Below the pieces are notes generated by a model. The model worked only from the letters and a program-made list of their open reading frames with translations. It was not told the DNA's origin and ran no database searches. Made by a program: the position numbers and the translations under genes. Below are positions 38,346 to 50,564 of a stretch of DNA of 64,000 bases, piece after piece (positions within the stretch are counted from its first letter, which is position 1; every line of letters starts with the position of its first letter). Origin of the DNA: Plectrocnemia conspersa (Eukaryota; Arthropoda; Insecta; Trichoptera; Polycentropodidae); contig VTFK01000510.1 of the NCBI GenBank assembly GCA_009617715.1, positions 62,001 to 126,000 of the forward strand, written 5' to 3'.

Positions 38346-38580
38346 AATTCCGATATGTTCGTGATAGATTCGAAACCGTTTTTTAGATTTTCTTTGAGGG
38401 ATAACTTGAGAATTTCTGGTTTAGAATCATAGACACAATTTCAGCTTTTCCCTGGAGGGAGGAGCAAAAATTGTACAGTACGTAATCGTTTTTTTTAATG
38501 ATTCGATCAATAAAATATTAAGTATTTCATTAAATGATATGCATTTTTCTGGCACATGCCCCACCTGCCCTCTAGGTTAG
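38340..38580. repeat. Dispersed repeat family, copy 3 (right part)
   Basis: Shares agattttctttgagggataa with 49840-49870, and tttagaatca, cattaaatgat and catttttctggc with 27880-28030. Confidence 0.45.
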
Positions 38581-41500
38581 CCTACGAAGTCCAAAATCTA
38601 AAAGTTCAGCCCGATCTTAGGAAATGACTTAAAGACTGCAAGACGCTTACAAGGCTGCGTGAACTACACGTTTCATAACTGTTATTTATAAATCAATAAC
38701 TTTGTATTATATTATAATATAATAACAGCAACAAATATAAATGCTCAAAATCAAATGATTAATGCCATTCATATTTGTTTCTGTTTTTGATAAAAATATG
38801 GACTATGGACTTTTCTCAAAAAAAATATTTTTATAGAGTTAGTTAGCCAGACTAATCTTACAAGTTAAAGTAAAATATATTCTAAATCATCCCTTAAAAC
38901 GTGACAAGGTTTAACCCAATGCGTTACAACGGTGTAAATTTATACTACGAAGTGGCGAGACACCAAACTGAAATCAATTTATAGACTATTTATTTAATTA
39001 TGAACTATTATTACATCTTACAATTAATGGATTATGTACTAACCTAACTCAATTTAATTTTAATTATTACCTGATATATAATGATCGATGGGAAATATAA
39101 TAATATAATCATTAATTCCGATCTCTCCGACACGATAGAAATTAAAAAACACTATGATCCTTATAGGATTCATTTATAAAACTTGTCTGTCGTTCTGTTA
39201 TGTACATATGTAGCTTAAAAAAACTATAGAATTAAATGCCTTTAAACATTTTAATACTCCTGATTCTACCTGATTTTTGCCACCTTTGCGAGTTGGATAT
39301 TTTTAATAATAGACATGACCTTTGATCATTTTTATGTGTTTAACAATTTTAAATGAAAGACAAGATCTTGGAATGAATTTTCTGTCGTCTGTTTTATTCA
39401 TAGAATGTGGTTTCGTTGATTTTTATCTCAACAGCTTTCTGTTAAGTTCGAACAAAAGGATTTTTATAGATGAGGTGGAAAAGAATATATTATTTTTTTG
39501 AGGTGGAAGAGAATATATGAATGTTGAATTTTCATCAAATATTTTTTCATTTCAATATAAAGATCATTTCTTTTAAAAAGAAAAATCGATATTCAGATTC
39601 TTTCAGAGACTCCCTGAACATATGACATGCGAATATGACTTTTATGTTCTGTCTCAAAGTATCGCTGTTTCAATTTTAATTAAGCCATGCAAATATATAT
39701 TGCTATGTATATCACCCCTAATGACTGCCCTTTGAAACCATTCAGTTTGCATGTCAGTTCGAAATCTAGAAAAGGGAGCGATTTGTCTAGATTCAATTCA
39801 ATTGCGAATTTTATGATAGTCATATATGTCATCATGTAGTGTGGTAATGGATAGTGTTTTGAATGTTTCTAGTGTTCCAATTTGATTGAGATTATTTTTC
39901 TATCATCTCGTATCTTTATTATGTATTTATTAATCTCTTTTTGTTTTACTAAACAGGTTGCAGATGTTGGTCTTTCGAAAGTGCGTGTTCTGCTAAAGAT
40001 GATTTTTTTATGCATAATTTTTATGTCATTGTGCTCCTTTCCCTTTGAGCTACATACTACTACGTGCTGGTTTGTTTCTCCGACATATATTTAATCACTA
40101 TCGGCACAAGCTGTCTGGTAAATAACTTAGGTCTCGTTTTTAATGACAAAAAGCCGCAAAGCTAAAAAAGAAAAACAAAGGCAAGCGCGACTCCACAAAT
40201 CCTTATTTTTTATTTTTAACAATCGCGCCTTCTAAATATTAAATAACTAGGTAGTAGTATATATTCATTGCAATTTTTGTATAAATTTATAAATATTGTC
40301 GATCTCTGCATTTCGGCGTTTTGTATAAATCTATAAATATTGTCGACCTCTGCGTGAGGCGGATGCCATCCAGACAAATTATCTTTGAAATCGGGTGTCG
40401 AAGTATCGGTAAATAACCCATTTAAGCTATGTGATCTCTGCCTGTATTTGTGTCGCATGTTTCAGTGTGTATCTGTGTACTCAGACGGCAGCCATGTTAT
40501 TAAAGTACATAATTAAAAAAGCAATCATATTTAAAACGTTTTATTTTAGAAAAATGTCACCCCAGGCGACCGCCTGCTATGATTGCTTCTTTTGCCTGCC
40601 CTGCATTATAGCTGATTGAAATGACTTTGAATACTATTTATCAATCAGATTGAAGATGAAAAATCTACTGGGTTAAAATAGTAGCGATGACAAATCAAAA
40701 TTAAGTGCTGTACTATTTAGGTTAATCGCGAGGTTATCTATATTATTTTGAGCTATTAAAGATAATGAAGGAACAATATATTTTATTGTCATTTGTCGGT
40801 CAGGATGTCTAGTAGTTGCACATAAATATTATTTACATACACCATAGAGATGAGAGTATATCGTACAATACCCAATCAGTGTGTAGTATGGTCATCAAGA
40901 TAGCCTTATTGAATTAGCGTCGTTAAAGTGTCATAAGATCTAAAACTGTAAACAAATATATTCTAGCTTGTTTTATGTTATATTTCAACAATCGTTCAAT
41001 CAGATGGAATATAAATAAGCATTGGTCACCACTTAATTTATGTCAAGGCTCGGAATGAAATATTTAAAACCGGAACGCTTTTTTAATTTTAGCTCTGAAA
41101 TGATGCATGTCATTCATCTTTAATTATAACACTTACGTAATCAAATTAAGCTATGGTTATGTTTATTCTAAATTATATTTTAATAATAATTTATAAATTA
41201 AATGTAAAATTGAAATAATCATCAATGACTCTTTGAGGGAATCACTCCAAGTCAATTATAGTATCGACCAGGAGACTAGGTTTAATATATAATTTTCCAT
41301 ATTCTTTATTAATGAAAACTTGGTAGTTTATTTATTTTGAAAATCTTGAAAGTAAAATTGACATTCAAAAAAAGTGCAGTGACTTGGTACGTACTGTAGT
41401 GTATGTAGTTTTTGAGGGCTACTTAAATAAACGACCTTTTTTAGAGAGCTGGCGAGGAACCGGGGTGTTAGACCGTTGTCATGGTGAGTGAAACGAAAAG

Positions 41501-41620
41501 AATGTATATTTAGCCAATTGTTTAAAAACCACCCGCTTCACAAGTTGAGCGGTGGTGTGGCAACACTGAGAACTGTCAGAACGCCGCCACAGTACATATA
41601 GCAAAAAAGGCTTTTGGGTC
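38581..41620. other. Intergenic, with one short tandem duplication
   Basis: No gene. At 40275-40353 a 44-46 bp unit is present twice (ttgtataaatNtataaatat, then tgtcgaNctctgc). The words aacccaatgcgttacaacgg at about 38914 recur in reverse orientation near 48930. A possible decayed mariner flank starts near 41380. Confidence 0.4.
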
Positions 41621-42870
41621 TAAGAATGATACAAATGTTTCCAAGAGGACCTTGAAAATATGAAAAAATTAAGGACAAAGTAATCGCTGAACTTTTAAAG
41701 AACTTGATATCTCGCAGAGTTCATGCCATTTAGGGTTTGAACGAGTAGCAGCCAAATTTGCTGATTTTTTACAAAAAGGGCACCGTGAAGAAAGAGTATG
41801 ATCATATAAATTAAGAAGATCTAGTTTTGAATATATCAAAGAAAGACACTAAAAAATGTCATCTCAGACATTTTTCTTTGGATATTCAGCGCTCTGGAGC
41901 CAAAGTAAAAACAGCATGTCAAGTTCGAACGAAAGACGTGGTTCGTAGTATTTCAAAGTATACTACAGATTATTACCACTGGATCGTACGATCAATTTCG
42001 TTATTAGATATGTATTTCATACGGTTCATGTGAAGCAATTTTGACGAATTAATTAAGTAGCACCCAAAAATATTTTAGGCATGAAAAAAATATATTTATG
42101 TATATAAATAGAAGTATGATTGAAAGGTTGGAACAGTTGTATATTCAATATATATTTTTTAGTATTTATATTGTGGGGACCACACAGAGCACTCGTTTGT
42201 GGGGGATTTTATTCTTGAAACTCGCCTTAATTACTCTGACCAAAAGTGATTATTTATCAATAAAGATAAACCAGACAATAGTGCGATCAGACGTAGACTC
42301 TCCTTACGACTTACATTGAATGAACATTTATTTGTTACGAAACGGTCACGGAAGCAATATATCACCGGAAGACAAATAGCACCGTAAGTTCGCAAAAGTC
42401 CCGATGCACAATTCGCCTCGGAGATGTCCATCATGTAAATGTCACTTATTTCGTTGTTTTAAGAAGATTCAGATTCTGATTATAAGAGTCAAAGATTCGT
42501 TTAAATGGAAGTGCCTTAAAGAAACAATACCAAAAAAGCACGTCAAGTTCGATCGAATGTCAAGGTTTTTCTTACTGTTTTCAACGATTTCAATAATATG
42601 ACTACATAAGTCGACAACAAAGTATTTCCACTGTGTCGTTTGATATATAATGAGTATTACGTATGAGTTTTACGACATTTGTGTAAGTCAATCCAATAGA
42701 AAAAAGGTCAGAATTTTGAGCAAACAACTCTTGTATTTTGCACCACGATAACGCACTGGCTTATGCCAAAAACACACCATCATGATGCCGCAGCTACTAC
42801 TGCCCTCTATGAATCTAAATTTATGTTTATGAAACACTACATATATATTTCGGCAAACATCTGATGAACA
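41620..42870 (+). mobile_element. Decayed mariner-family transposase remnants
   Basis: Plus-strand fragments in three frames: NVSKRTLK, KELDISQSSCHLGFERVAAK and FADFLQKGHREE at 41640-41790; a second block with KWKCLKETIPKKHVKFDR at 42500-42560; and CILHHDNALAYAKNTP at 42730-42780, the HHDNA box carrying a catalytic Asp. The order fits mariner, with many stops. The block around PKKxVKF appears twice (41890-41935 and 42505-42560), so two copies may be fused. Non-functional. Confidence 0.75.
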
Positions 42871-43765
42871 ATGAAATTTTTCAATATTTCCATTGTGCCC
42901 TGTGCTATTTATATATCTGATAAAACATAATACCTAGGGTAGAATGTTCGGTGGCCGCAAAAACGAAATATGTATGCCAAAATTAGAATGAGGGATCGAT
43001 CGCAACTCTCAAATAGATACAATCGTACAAGTACCTTTTTGTGATATAATTGAATATTTTATATGCTAAAAGGTTGATGAAAATGACATAACTGCTTTCA
43101 ACTGCTCATTCAAATCCTTATAAAATTACATGAATCTAAAGCGCATTCTACATTAAGTATTCAAGACTTATACTAATGTTATACAAGTGGAATACAAATA
43201 TTTTATATTGTGTCACTCAAATATCAAAAAACCTAAAAGCTGAGAAGAGTTATCGAGAGTTTTAATTGAAATCTCTCAAATCCTCGTTGAAACTTTCGTA
43301 TATAAAACTCTGATAAACTACGTTTGACTAAAAGTTGTATCTAGGCTAGATTAAAATCTATAACAAAATAACTATTTTGGCACAGCTGTTTTGATCACGC
43401 AAAGCAATCTGGAAGACCACCATCTGTTTTCAAAGGCAACAACATTACTTATCGTACACTGTAAGATACTTGTTTTCTTATTAACGACAAAATTAAACGT
43501 CGAATTGCCAGTCGTCACATCTTGCTCTTGTCACTTATTATCAAAGTTAAGATAAGGCGTCGAAAATGCTCAGCTTCTGTATCCACTGGGTAAGGCAATC
43601 AGACATAATGAATACCTACAAGTACCTATTAACCAAAAGACTGAAAGTCTGGGAATTGATGACATATATATTATTAAATGCTTCGCTATTGGTAAATTTG
43701 AATAAATATGTATATTAAACAAATAAAAACAATTGAATCAATTAAAATTACGTGAATCGAATTGT
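42871..43765. other. Intergenic, nothing recognised
   Basis: AT-rich sequence without a supportable gene or repeat. Confidence 0.35.
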
Positions 43766-44200
43766 ATGGAATAATTTCTAGCGACCACACACAGATGACC
43801 ACGTTTGAAAGAGTCATTGTCTCAAACCCTAAGCTCGCGTTAATGACTGTGACCAAAAACGGTCATTCATTAACCATTGAGACAAACAACACAATAGCGT
43901 AAAGGATTTCGGGGACCACACAATAAGTCAGACAGTCACCTGGTTAGGCAGACAGCAGACGCGCCTCCACCAACAGACGCGAAGGGACGACCTGGAACTC
44001 CCGAACAACCATCGCTGCAAGAGGAACTGCCTCCTGACACTCGCTGCAGACAGCTACAAGGCCCTGAAGATCGTCCTTCGCCACCGCTCGGAGGAAACGT
44101 CTCGCCGTCGTACATGTGTAAATATTGCAATAATAAACTCTTACCAGATTCCACTTTCAGTCTCATTGGCCACGAGTTCAATCACCCCTAGAATTCTCCA
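43766..44200 (+). mobile_element. Possible solo LTR (GC-rich)
   Basis: A GC-rich island (43930-44110) inside AT-rich DNA, followed by AATAAA at 44132-44137 and then T-rich sequence ending near cacgagttcaatcaccccta. The word ggggaccacaca occurs here (about 43912) and at 42175, which suggests a family of terminal sequences. No internal coding region or target duplication was found. The call rests on overall organisation only. Confidence 0.35.
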
Positions 44201-45003
44201 AGCCCTTAAAAATTCATTTTTTTCTGTTTCATTGCTGCTTTGTTTTTAATGTTTTTTCTTCAGCTTTAGCGCCGGAAATGGCAACAAAGAGCCTGGTAGA
44301 TTTGACCTTGAATCTTGATTGTTGGCATATAATTGTCAGTTATTACATTCGTTGCACCAAATGAAGTCATTTGGAAGCATGTGTTATAATTTGCAACCAA
44401 CGAGAATAATGGCTCAAGTGGTTCATTCAATACTGGCAATTTACCTTTACCATTCAAACAACATGGTGCTCAGGTGCTTAATTTTTTATTGTATGCAGAC
44501 TTTATTCATACTTTCAACAACAACAACTGGATGCAAGCTATATTCAATTTCAGAATTGTACTGAAATGATGCAATCAATTATATCATAAATTGACAATAT
44601 CAATGTTGCACGACTAATCGATCATTTTCACGTTGTTCATTTCGATCATCGTTTATAACAAATTTGGCTTAATCCTCTAATTCCTACTTGACTTGCTTCA
44701 TTTCATGCTTCGTGTTGTTGTTATAATTCAGAAGCATTCAGTTCATTTCATTGTGCTGTTTCTGCTTTAGTTTCATTTATTCTTTCTTCTCTCGTTCTTT
44801 AAGCTCTATTTGTGCGAAGATCAATATTTTGTCGTCTTGGTGACATTGTTATTTAACAACAACAACAACAACAACAAAACAACATAAAATCAATAATCAC
44901 AGTTAATATTTAACAATTGAATAGCAAAAAATCTATATTTTATGAAATATACTTCAGCTTCGCCCAACTGGTTAAATGGTTCTGTATTTTATTAAATTTA
45001 TTA
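44201..45003. other. Intergenic, with (AAC)n microsatellite
   Basis: No gene. An AAC trinucleotide run lies at 44855-44885. Confidence 0.4.
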
Positions 45004-45480
45004 CACCGTATTTATAAATATTTTACACGGGTTTGACCTATGTACCAGAGGAGAAGGTGCATGATGTCATTATACCAGATATTTGAGATACATTTAAATA
45101 ATAGTTAAAACGGCAGCGACATATAAAACTTAATTTACTAGTTTGCCCTATTATAATTAAATAACAAAAAAAATGTGGCGGTTATAGGATATATAGAACT
45201 TAATTTATGGGTTGTACGTGACGGATGCGAGTATTTAATACTAAATTAAGATTTATTTAAACAAATAAAAGTAAGACGGCGGCGTTATATGACGTTAAAG
45301 ATATTGCGAGTGCGTTTGCACTCGACAACACTGTAAAAACAACAGCGCTACATATCGGATGTTATTCAAACCACTCTTTAAACACTCCTGGCACTAATAA
45401 AAAGAAACTGTAAAATTTTCAGCGAAATCGGTTCAGTAGTTTTTGAGTCTATAGGGAACATACATACGTCACATTTGATT
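45004..45480 (+). mobile_element. LINE (RTE-like) 3' tail with degenerate tandem units
   Basis: The end of this stretch (45419-45470) reads ttcagcgaaatcggttcagt then gtctatagggaaca, the kind of sequence found at the 3' ends of RTE-group LINEs in insects. Upstream, the words cggcagcgacatataaaact, gtggcggttataggatatat and acggcggcgttatatgacgt recur about every 65-95 bases. No reverse transcriptase remains. The family assignment is from memory of related tails and is tentative. Confidence 0.5.
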
Positions 45481-45509
45481 ATTAATTATTATTTAAAATC
45501 AAATGTGAC
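45468..45509. repeat. Perfect 13-bp inverted repeat (LINE/SINE junction)
   Basis: gtcacatttgatt at 45468-45480 and its exact reverse complement at 45497-45509, with a 16-base loop. It lies exactly between the LINE tail and the minus-strand SINE copy. Confidence 0.8.
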
Positions 45510-45640
45510 TTTGCATTTGGGGCCGGTTTTTTTAATTATAGCGCATTTTGATAAATAAAAATTCGAATCTGCCGCCGGGCCTTGAACCCACAAACTCAGT
45601 GTTATTAGTCTGAGACGTTACGGACTACGCTCTTCCGACC
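45508..45640 (-). mobile_element. tRNA-derived SINE, copy 1
   Basis: On the minus strand the head reads gtcggaagagcgtagtccgt (A-box-like) and gggttcaaggcccggc (B-box-like). It is followed by a body (gaatttttatttatcaaaat, then gcgcta, then accggcccca and tgcaaagt) shared with copy 2 at 48682. An anticodon-like stem ctcag/ctgag closes around a 10-base loop. The non-tRNA body and the second copy point to a SINE rather than a tRNA gene. Confidence 0.72.
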
Positions 45641-48600
45641 TATTTGTAGCGCACATAAGAATGTTGAAAAGGTAAAACATTGCATGGAAACATGCTATCT
45701 GATTCTAGCAGGACTAACTGCCTGATGGTTGTAAGAATCAGTGTGTATCCATGTCTTTGCATACCAGCATGATCATGAAAGGCAAATCACAATTTTTTCT
45801 TGCATCATTTTGAAGTTTATGTTTCGATGCTGTTAATTGAGGAAATTGAGAACAAAGATTGAATCCATTCCTTCCGTAGGGCTATAGAGCAATAAGTTAT
45901 CAATATTTTGAAACCATATTTTTCGATTTTCAGTTCCGTTTTTTAATTCTTTCCTTTCAAACGGTTCCATACATATATTTCTAAAACCATATATGCTTTG
46001 GCAGTTTGTGCTTCTTGACTATGTTAAAAGCTTATTTTTTGATCTTGTTGCTAGCAAAATATCAACAGTACTAACAATTGGTCTCAATCAAATAAATAAA
46101 ATTTCACTCAGCTGCACAACAAGACCTTAAATAAATTATATTTAGCCCCCAGAATGATGTTGTATCGATTAGATCCTAATCTGAGGAAACGGCAAATATA
46201 GAAAGCTATAAATATTAGAGGGATATTCAGAACGTAAAGTTAATTGAATCTGCGTGAAAAGCAAATAATAAAATTAATTGCTTTTCACGCTGGAATCATT
46301 CAAGCGTACGTATCAATAACCAATTTGAGCGTATTAGTACTACTCGCAAGTACACCTTTCAAATGATTAAAGTAAGTACTGCCGATACTGTCCAAGTTAC
46401 AGTATTGCTAAATCTCTTACTGTCAAACTAATTGTAGTTTCAAAAAATATTTGTATTATATAATAACAAACAATAATATTGTCTGTTTCTGTCCCGAAGC
46501 ATCGCGTTAGCCAGACGGTCGAGAGTAGGAAAACAAAACATCTCTTCTATTCTTTCTTTCAGAATGAACTTTTAACCAGAATACTTTTCCGATAAGAAAC
46601 TTGAATTATATAATACTTCGCTTTCGAATTGAAACACTCAAGAGCTCAGCTGAATTCGCACCAAGTAGAGCTACGCCAAATATCGACCATGAAGGACGAT
46701 CCTGAATATGCCGGATAAGCAGTCGTTTTAATCGTGAAGTCGTGAATCCCATCAAAGACGACTTGCAGAAAATGTGAACACAAAGACCGTTTAATAATAT
46801 ATAAATAAATTACTTTTATTTAAATGTAAATAAACGCATGACCGTGAGGTTTGCAAAAAATATGAAAGGCTGAAGTTTTTGCTATGATTTATTTTCCAGG
46901 TCAAAGTGAAACGACAAATGCTTCTTGTGTGTAGTCAAAATGGCCGTGCAACTCTACTAAAATTCGATGGTATTGTGAATTTAAGAATGAAGATGTTAGT
47001 GAAAGGCCATCCGCTGTCACTGTTTGTCTAATTTAAAAATCACATATTACAATCGATGTACAGTTATCGAAAGATTAGGCAACAGGAAAAATAAAGCAGG
47101 TGAGAAACATATATTATAAACTGTTATTTTCAAAAATCTTTTCTTTTCGCATAACCATCAAAGTATAAAATATTACTTGTATTATGAACTGAGCCATTTC
47201 AGTGAAACTTGCTGAAAGATTCATAAAAATCTTTTAATAGGAACTCTAGCAGTTTTTTCCATTTTTTTTAAAAATCGTTAGTTATAAGCATATAGTATTT
47301 GTTAAAAATAATCATATCATGTTAGTAGATATATGACACATATCCTTGTAATTTTGTTAAGATATAACCATTGATTCTTAAACTTTAATATTGTTAAGTT
47401 AAATAAATATAATTGTTAAATATATCTGTAATTCACGAACCGGAGATTCAACTTTTCGCTTAATCAATGAAACGAATTTGCGTTCCGTTTCCGAACCCTG
47501 ATTGAAATTTGAAATACATATTCACCTAGTAAATTTAACAAAGATACTTCATTTTGTTAAAGATAACGTCATCATTCAGTTCAAAGAGCAAAGATAATTA
47601 TTTAAAAATAGCTTTTCAATATAGAACACTGATACAAGCAATATGCATTGAGTGTCACTGTGAGACGTGTGCAAAACTCGGAATTTTAAATTTGGTTCGG
47701 TTTACAATAACGCACTTAAACATGTTTTTATTCTCCATTTCGTTTATGAAATTATTAGCATAATGTTAAAGGCAAAATTCACAGGAAAAGTATTGCAAAA
47801 ATTCATAACAATCGGCCGTTACGGAAACTTTAATTAAGGGTTCGGCACAATATTGAACTTTTACGATCGTCGGCCGCCGAGAAAATTATTCACAGCCATG
47901 AAAGGTTTCTTTGAATCTTAAAAGTCAAAGCTCTCGTAAAATTTATTGCAATTTTGCCCTTGCAACAAAGTGTTCGAGAAATTCATCACTCTGTTTTATA
48001 ATAAACAGTATTTCAATAAATCTTGCAAAAATAAATTATTACAAAAACATAACGTTTACCATTCAATATATTTTTATTTGTTATTGATATAATTAAAAAA
48101 ATAACACTAGTTATATGTTTATGTAAAATGATATCTTTGTGCCGCATTATTTTTTTTAAGATATAAAAAAGTACGAATTTTTGCGGGCCCAGTGTAACCG
48201 CATAGTTTGGACCCCCTATAATGAATACATTTCCTAAGTATTATATATTTTGGAACAAATTATTTAATTTCAATGTTTTATGCACAGTTTGGAAAACTGC
48301 TGGTTATGCCTCGCCCTGCAATTGAATCTCTAGATTATAGAATAATACATTGATTGGCAACCATTCAGTGGGATGCTACTATTTCTAGTGCCACCAAGAA
48401 TGAGTAGGTAGTTATATGGTTTATGTATGATGATAAACGTATTCACAATGTTCAGATACATATAATATGTGAATATTTTTGAAAAAAACTTCAATATTTT
48501 ATTAAGCAAGCTCAGTGAGTAACTGCAGCATTAACTGCATTTACATTATATATTCTAACAGTAAAATAAATTTACATTTCCCACTTTCTATATATTAATA

Positions 48601-48681
48601 AAATTTAATACAGAAAAGTAAAACCAGAAAAATTTTCAACTCTTTGTGCATTTTTAACTGAAGTTAAAAACAGCAATAAAT
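45641..48681. other. Intergenic, nothing recognised except a hairpin
   Basis: No supportable gene. A perfect 13-bp hairpin lies at 46252-46290. Short open frames such as 47554-47763 lack domains. Confidence 0.35.
46252..46290. repeat. Perfect 13-bp hairpin
   Basis: gcgtgaaaagcaa at 46252-46264 and its exact reverse complement at 46278-46290, with a 13-base A/T loop. It could be a transposon core or a chance palindrome. Confidence 0.7.
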
Positions 48682-48808
48682 GTCGGAATAGCGTAGTCCG
48701 TAAGGTCTAGATTGATAACCTAGAGGATAAGGGTTCGAACCACGGCAGCAGACGAATTTTTATTTATAAAAAAGCGCTACTATTAAAAACTGGCCCCAGC
48801 TGCAAAGT
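48682..48808 (+). mobile_element. tRNA-derived SINE, copy 2
   Basis: Head gtcggaatagcgtagtccgt with B-box gggttcgaaccac, then the same body as copy 1 (gaatttttatttataaaaaa, gcgcta, ctggcccca, tgcaaagt). The anticodon-like arm differs in sequence from copy 1 but still pairs (cctag/ctagg-type), which suggests separate tRNA-like folding in each copy or independent origins from related sources. Confidence 0.72.
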
Positions 48809-49839
48809 AATATATATTGCATATAAATTATAATAAGCATATTAAATTATATATATATCAGACTTCCATTCTGGTGGTTAATATTTCCTTGTTAGTTATG
48901 ATTGACTTACCAAGTTGGTACAGATTTACCCCGTTGTAACGCACTGGGTTACAGTGAAATATCAAAATGCCGAGCAGCGCAAAATTTGGAATATTTTACT
49001 TACATAATGTTATTCCCATATAAAGAATATATAATGTGACTTAATGACAGTGCAACGCATACTATTAGTATGTTTCACTTATAAATTGCATAATTTTATT
49101 TTATAAAATAGATAGTCACCCCCTTCCTCACAATAATATTTTATAAAATTATAGTCACCTCTTTCTTCACAAGAACGCCTCGCCCAATCATTTTTTGAGA
49201 AATAATAACGTAATTTGAACAAATTAGTTATATTCAAACAAATAAGTATTTTTCCTAAGAAAATAAGTGGGTTTGACATTGAGTAGGGTAGTGTTTATCC
49301 GATCTATATTTATAAATAGCAAACTAATGGCGGGTTTATTCGCATTAAATTTTAATGTCAAGCAAGGGCAAATAATAAATAATACATTCTGAATTTATAT
49401 ATTGAACGGTTATATATAAGATTTTAAAGAGGAATAGTAAAATATTAACCTTTAACCAATTGGGTTGTGGGTTGTTTTCAACCACCTGCGTCATTACTCA
49501 CTATTTATGGGTCACCATAACGACCACTAAAACAACAAAAAGTGAGATCTCCCACACTATATTTGTCAACCCGTTTAGAAACAGAATAATCACAGAACGT
49601 GGGAGAGATTTCATTACCACAAAAGAAGAGCGTCAATAATTAGAAATATTGTACGGACCGCCTAATAGCACAACCCGTCGCGAGCCGTTTACCACCTATT
49701 ATCACCGCCAAAAAACTACCCTTTGTATGAAAGGACGCGCGCTAGACAATACACTCAATCAGCTTACCATTTTTTTTAAATAATGTCATTTCACTTAAAT
49801 GACATATTTTAAAAAATATTTTCGAGATAGATTTGAGAT
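48809..49839. other. Intergenic, nothing recognised
   Basis: A reverse-orientation match to 38905-38960 lies at about 48900-48957 (ccgttgtaacgcactgggtt). A less AT-rich stretch at 49440-49750 has no identified content. Confidence 0.35.
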
Positions 49840-50000
49840 TTTTTTTATAGATTTTCTTTGAGGGATAACACAAAAATTTATGACATTTCTAATTTCTAAT
49901 GACAAATAAAATATTGAAGAAAAAACACTTTCTAGTTGTCGAAATTCTCGAAATTCCCGAGTTAATATTGTGCAGCTGTGGACTTTCTCAATTCGAAAAA
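49840..50000. repeat. Dispersed repeat family, copy 4
   Basis: Contains agattttctttgagggataa, gaagaaaaaacactttctag, cgaaattctcgaaattc and gcagctgtggactttctcaa, matching copies at 23395, 27735 and 38340. Confidence 0.5.
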
Positions 50001-50036
50001 TGTTTAATTTTAAGCCTGTCTAAATTATTATAGTAA

Positions 50037-50115
50037 TATATTTTAAAAATAATTAAAAAAAAATATTTTTTAAATAATTAAAAAAAAAATATTTTTTTAA
50101 ATAATTTAAAAATAA
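50037..50115. repeat. Short AT tandem repeat (~28-bp unit)
   Basis: About three copies of an aaaatattttttaaataatt-type unit. Confidence 0.6.
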
Positions 50116-50339
50116 ATAAATTGTGTATTTTTTATGGTTAACAAAGTAAATAAAAAAAGTCTCAAAGAGTTACAACAAAGTAAAGAATTTTTAAGGAACC
50201 TGAAAAATAGATTTATTTAATTATTAAAATTATTTTGTTTTATAAGTAATATTTTGGGGGGTTTCGACGCCCAATTTTCAAGAATCATTACCATCGAACA
50301 CATGACAGTAAGAAGACGATACCTGAACAATAAAAAAGT

Positions 50340-50564
50340 CCGAACGACCTGAAGTTATCCGCTGTATCTTCACTCTGCGCGCGCTTTTCAAACCAATTCG
50401 CAAAAGGTTGCGCACCTCATATTCCCGGGGTCCTCGCTAGCTCCGTAATGAATAATTCGCTGATCGGAGGCGCATGTAGGTTCTGGGCAGATCGATAGTG
50501 CATAACGCACCCTGCAAGCACAGGCCGGAGGTGCGTGGAGCCCTGGGCCGGGGCCTAGTCGCGC
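50340..50564 (+). promoter_or_regulatory. GC-rich probable promoter/5' UTR of the Harbinger-derived gene
   Basis: GC content rises abruptly here (ctctgcgcgcgcttttc, ggccggaggtgcgtggagcc) directly before the first coding exon, in otherwise very AT-rich DNA. No TATA box was seen. The transcription start is unknown. Confidence 0.4.

Noticed and set aside
48682..48808. True tRNA gene
   Set aside because: A- and B-box words are present, but the acceptor stem does not close, and the same non-tRNA body follows in a second copy, as in a SINE.
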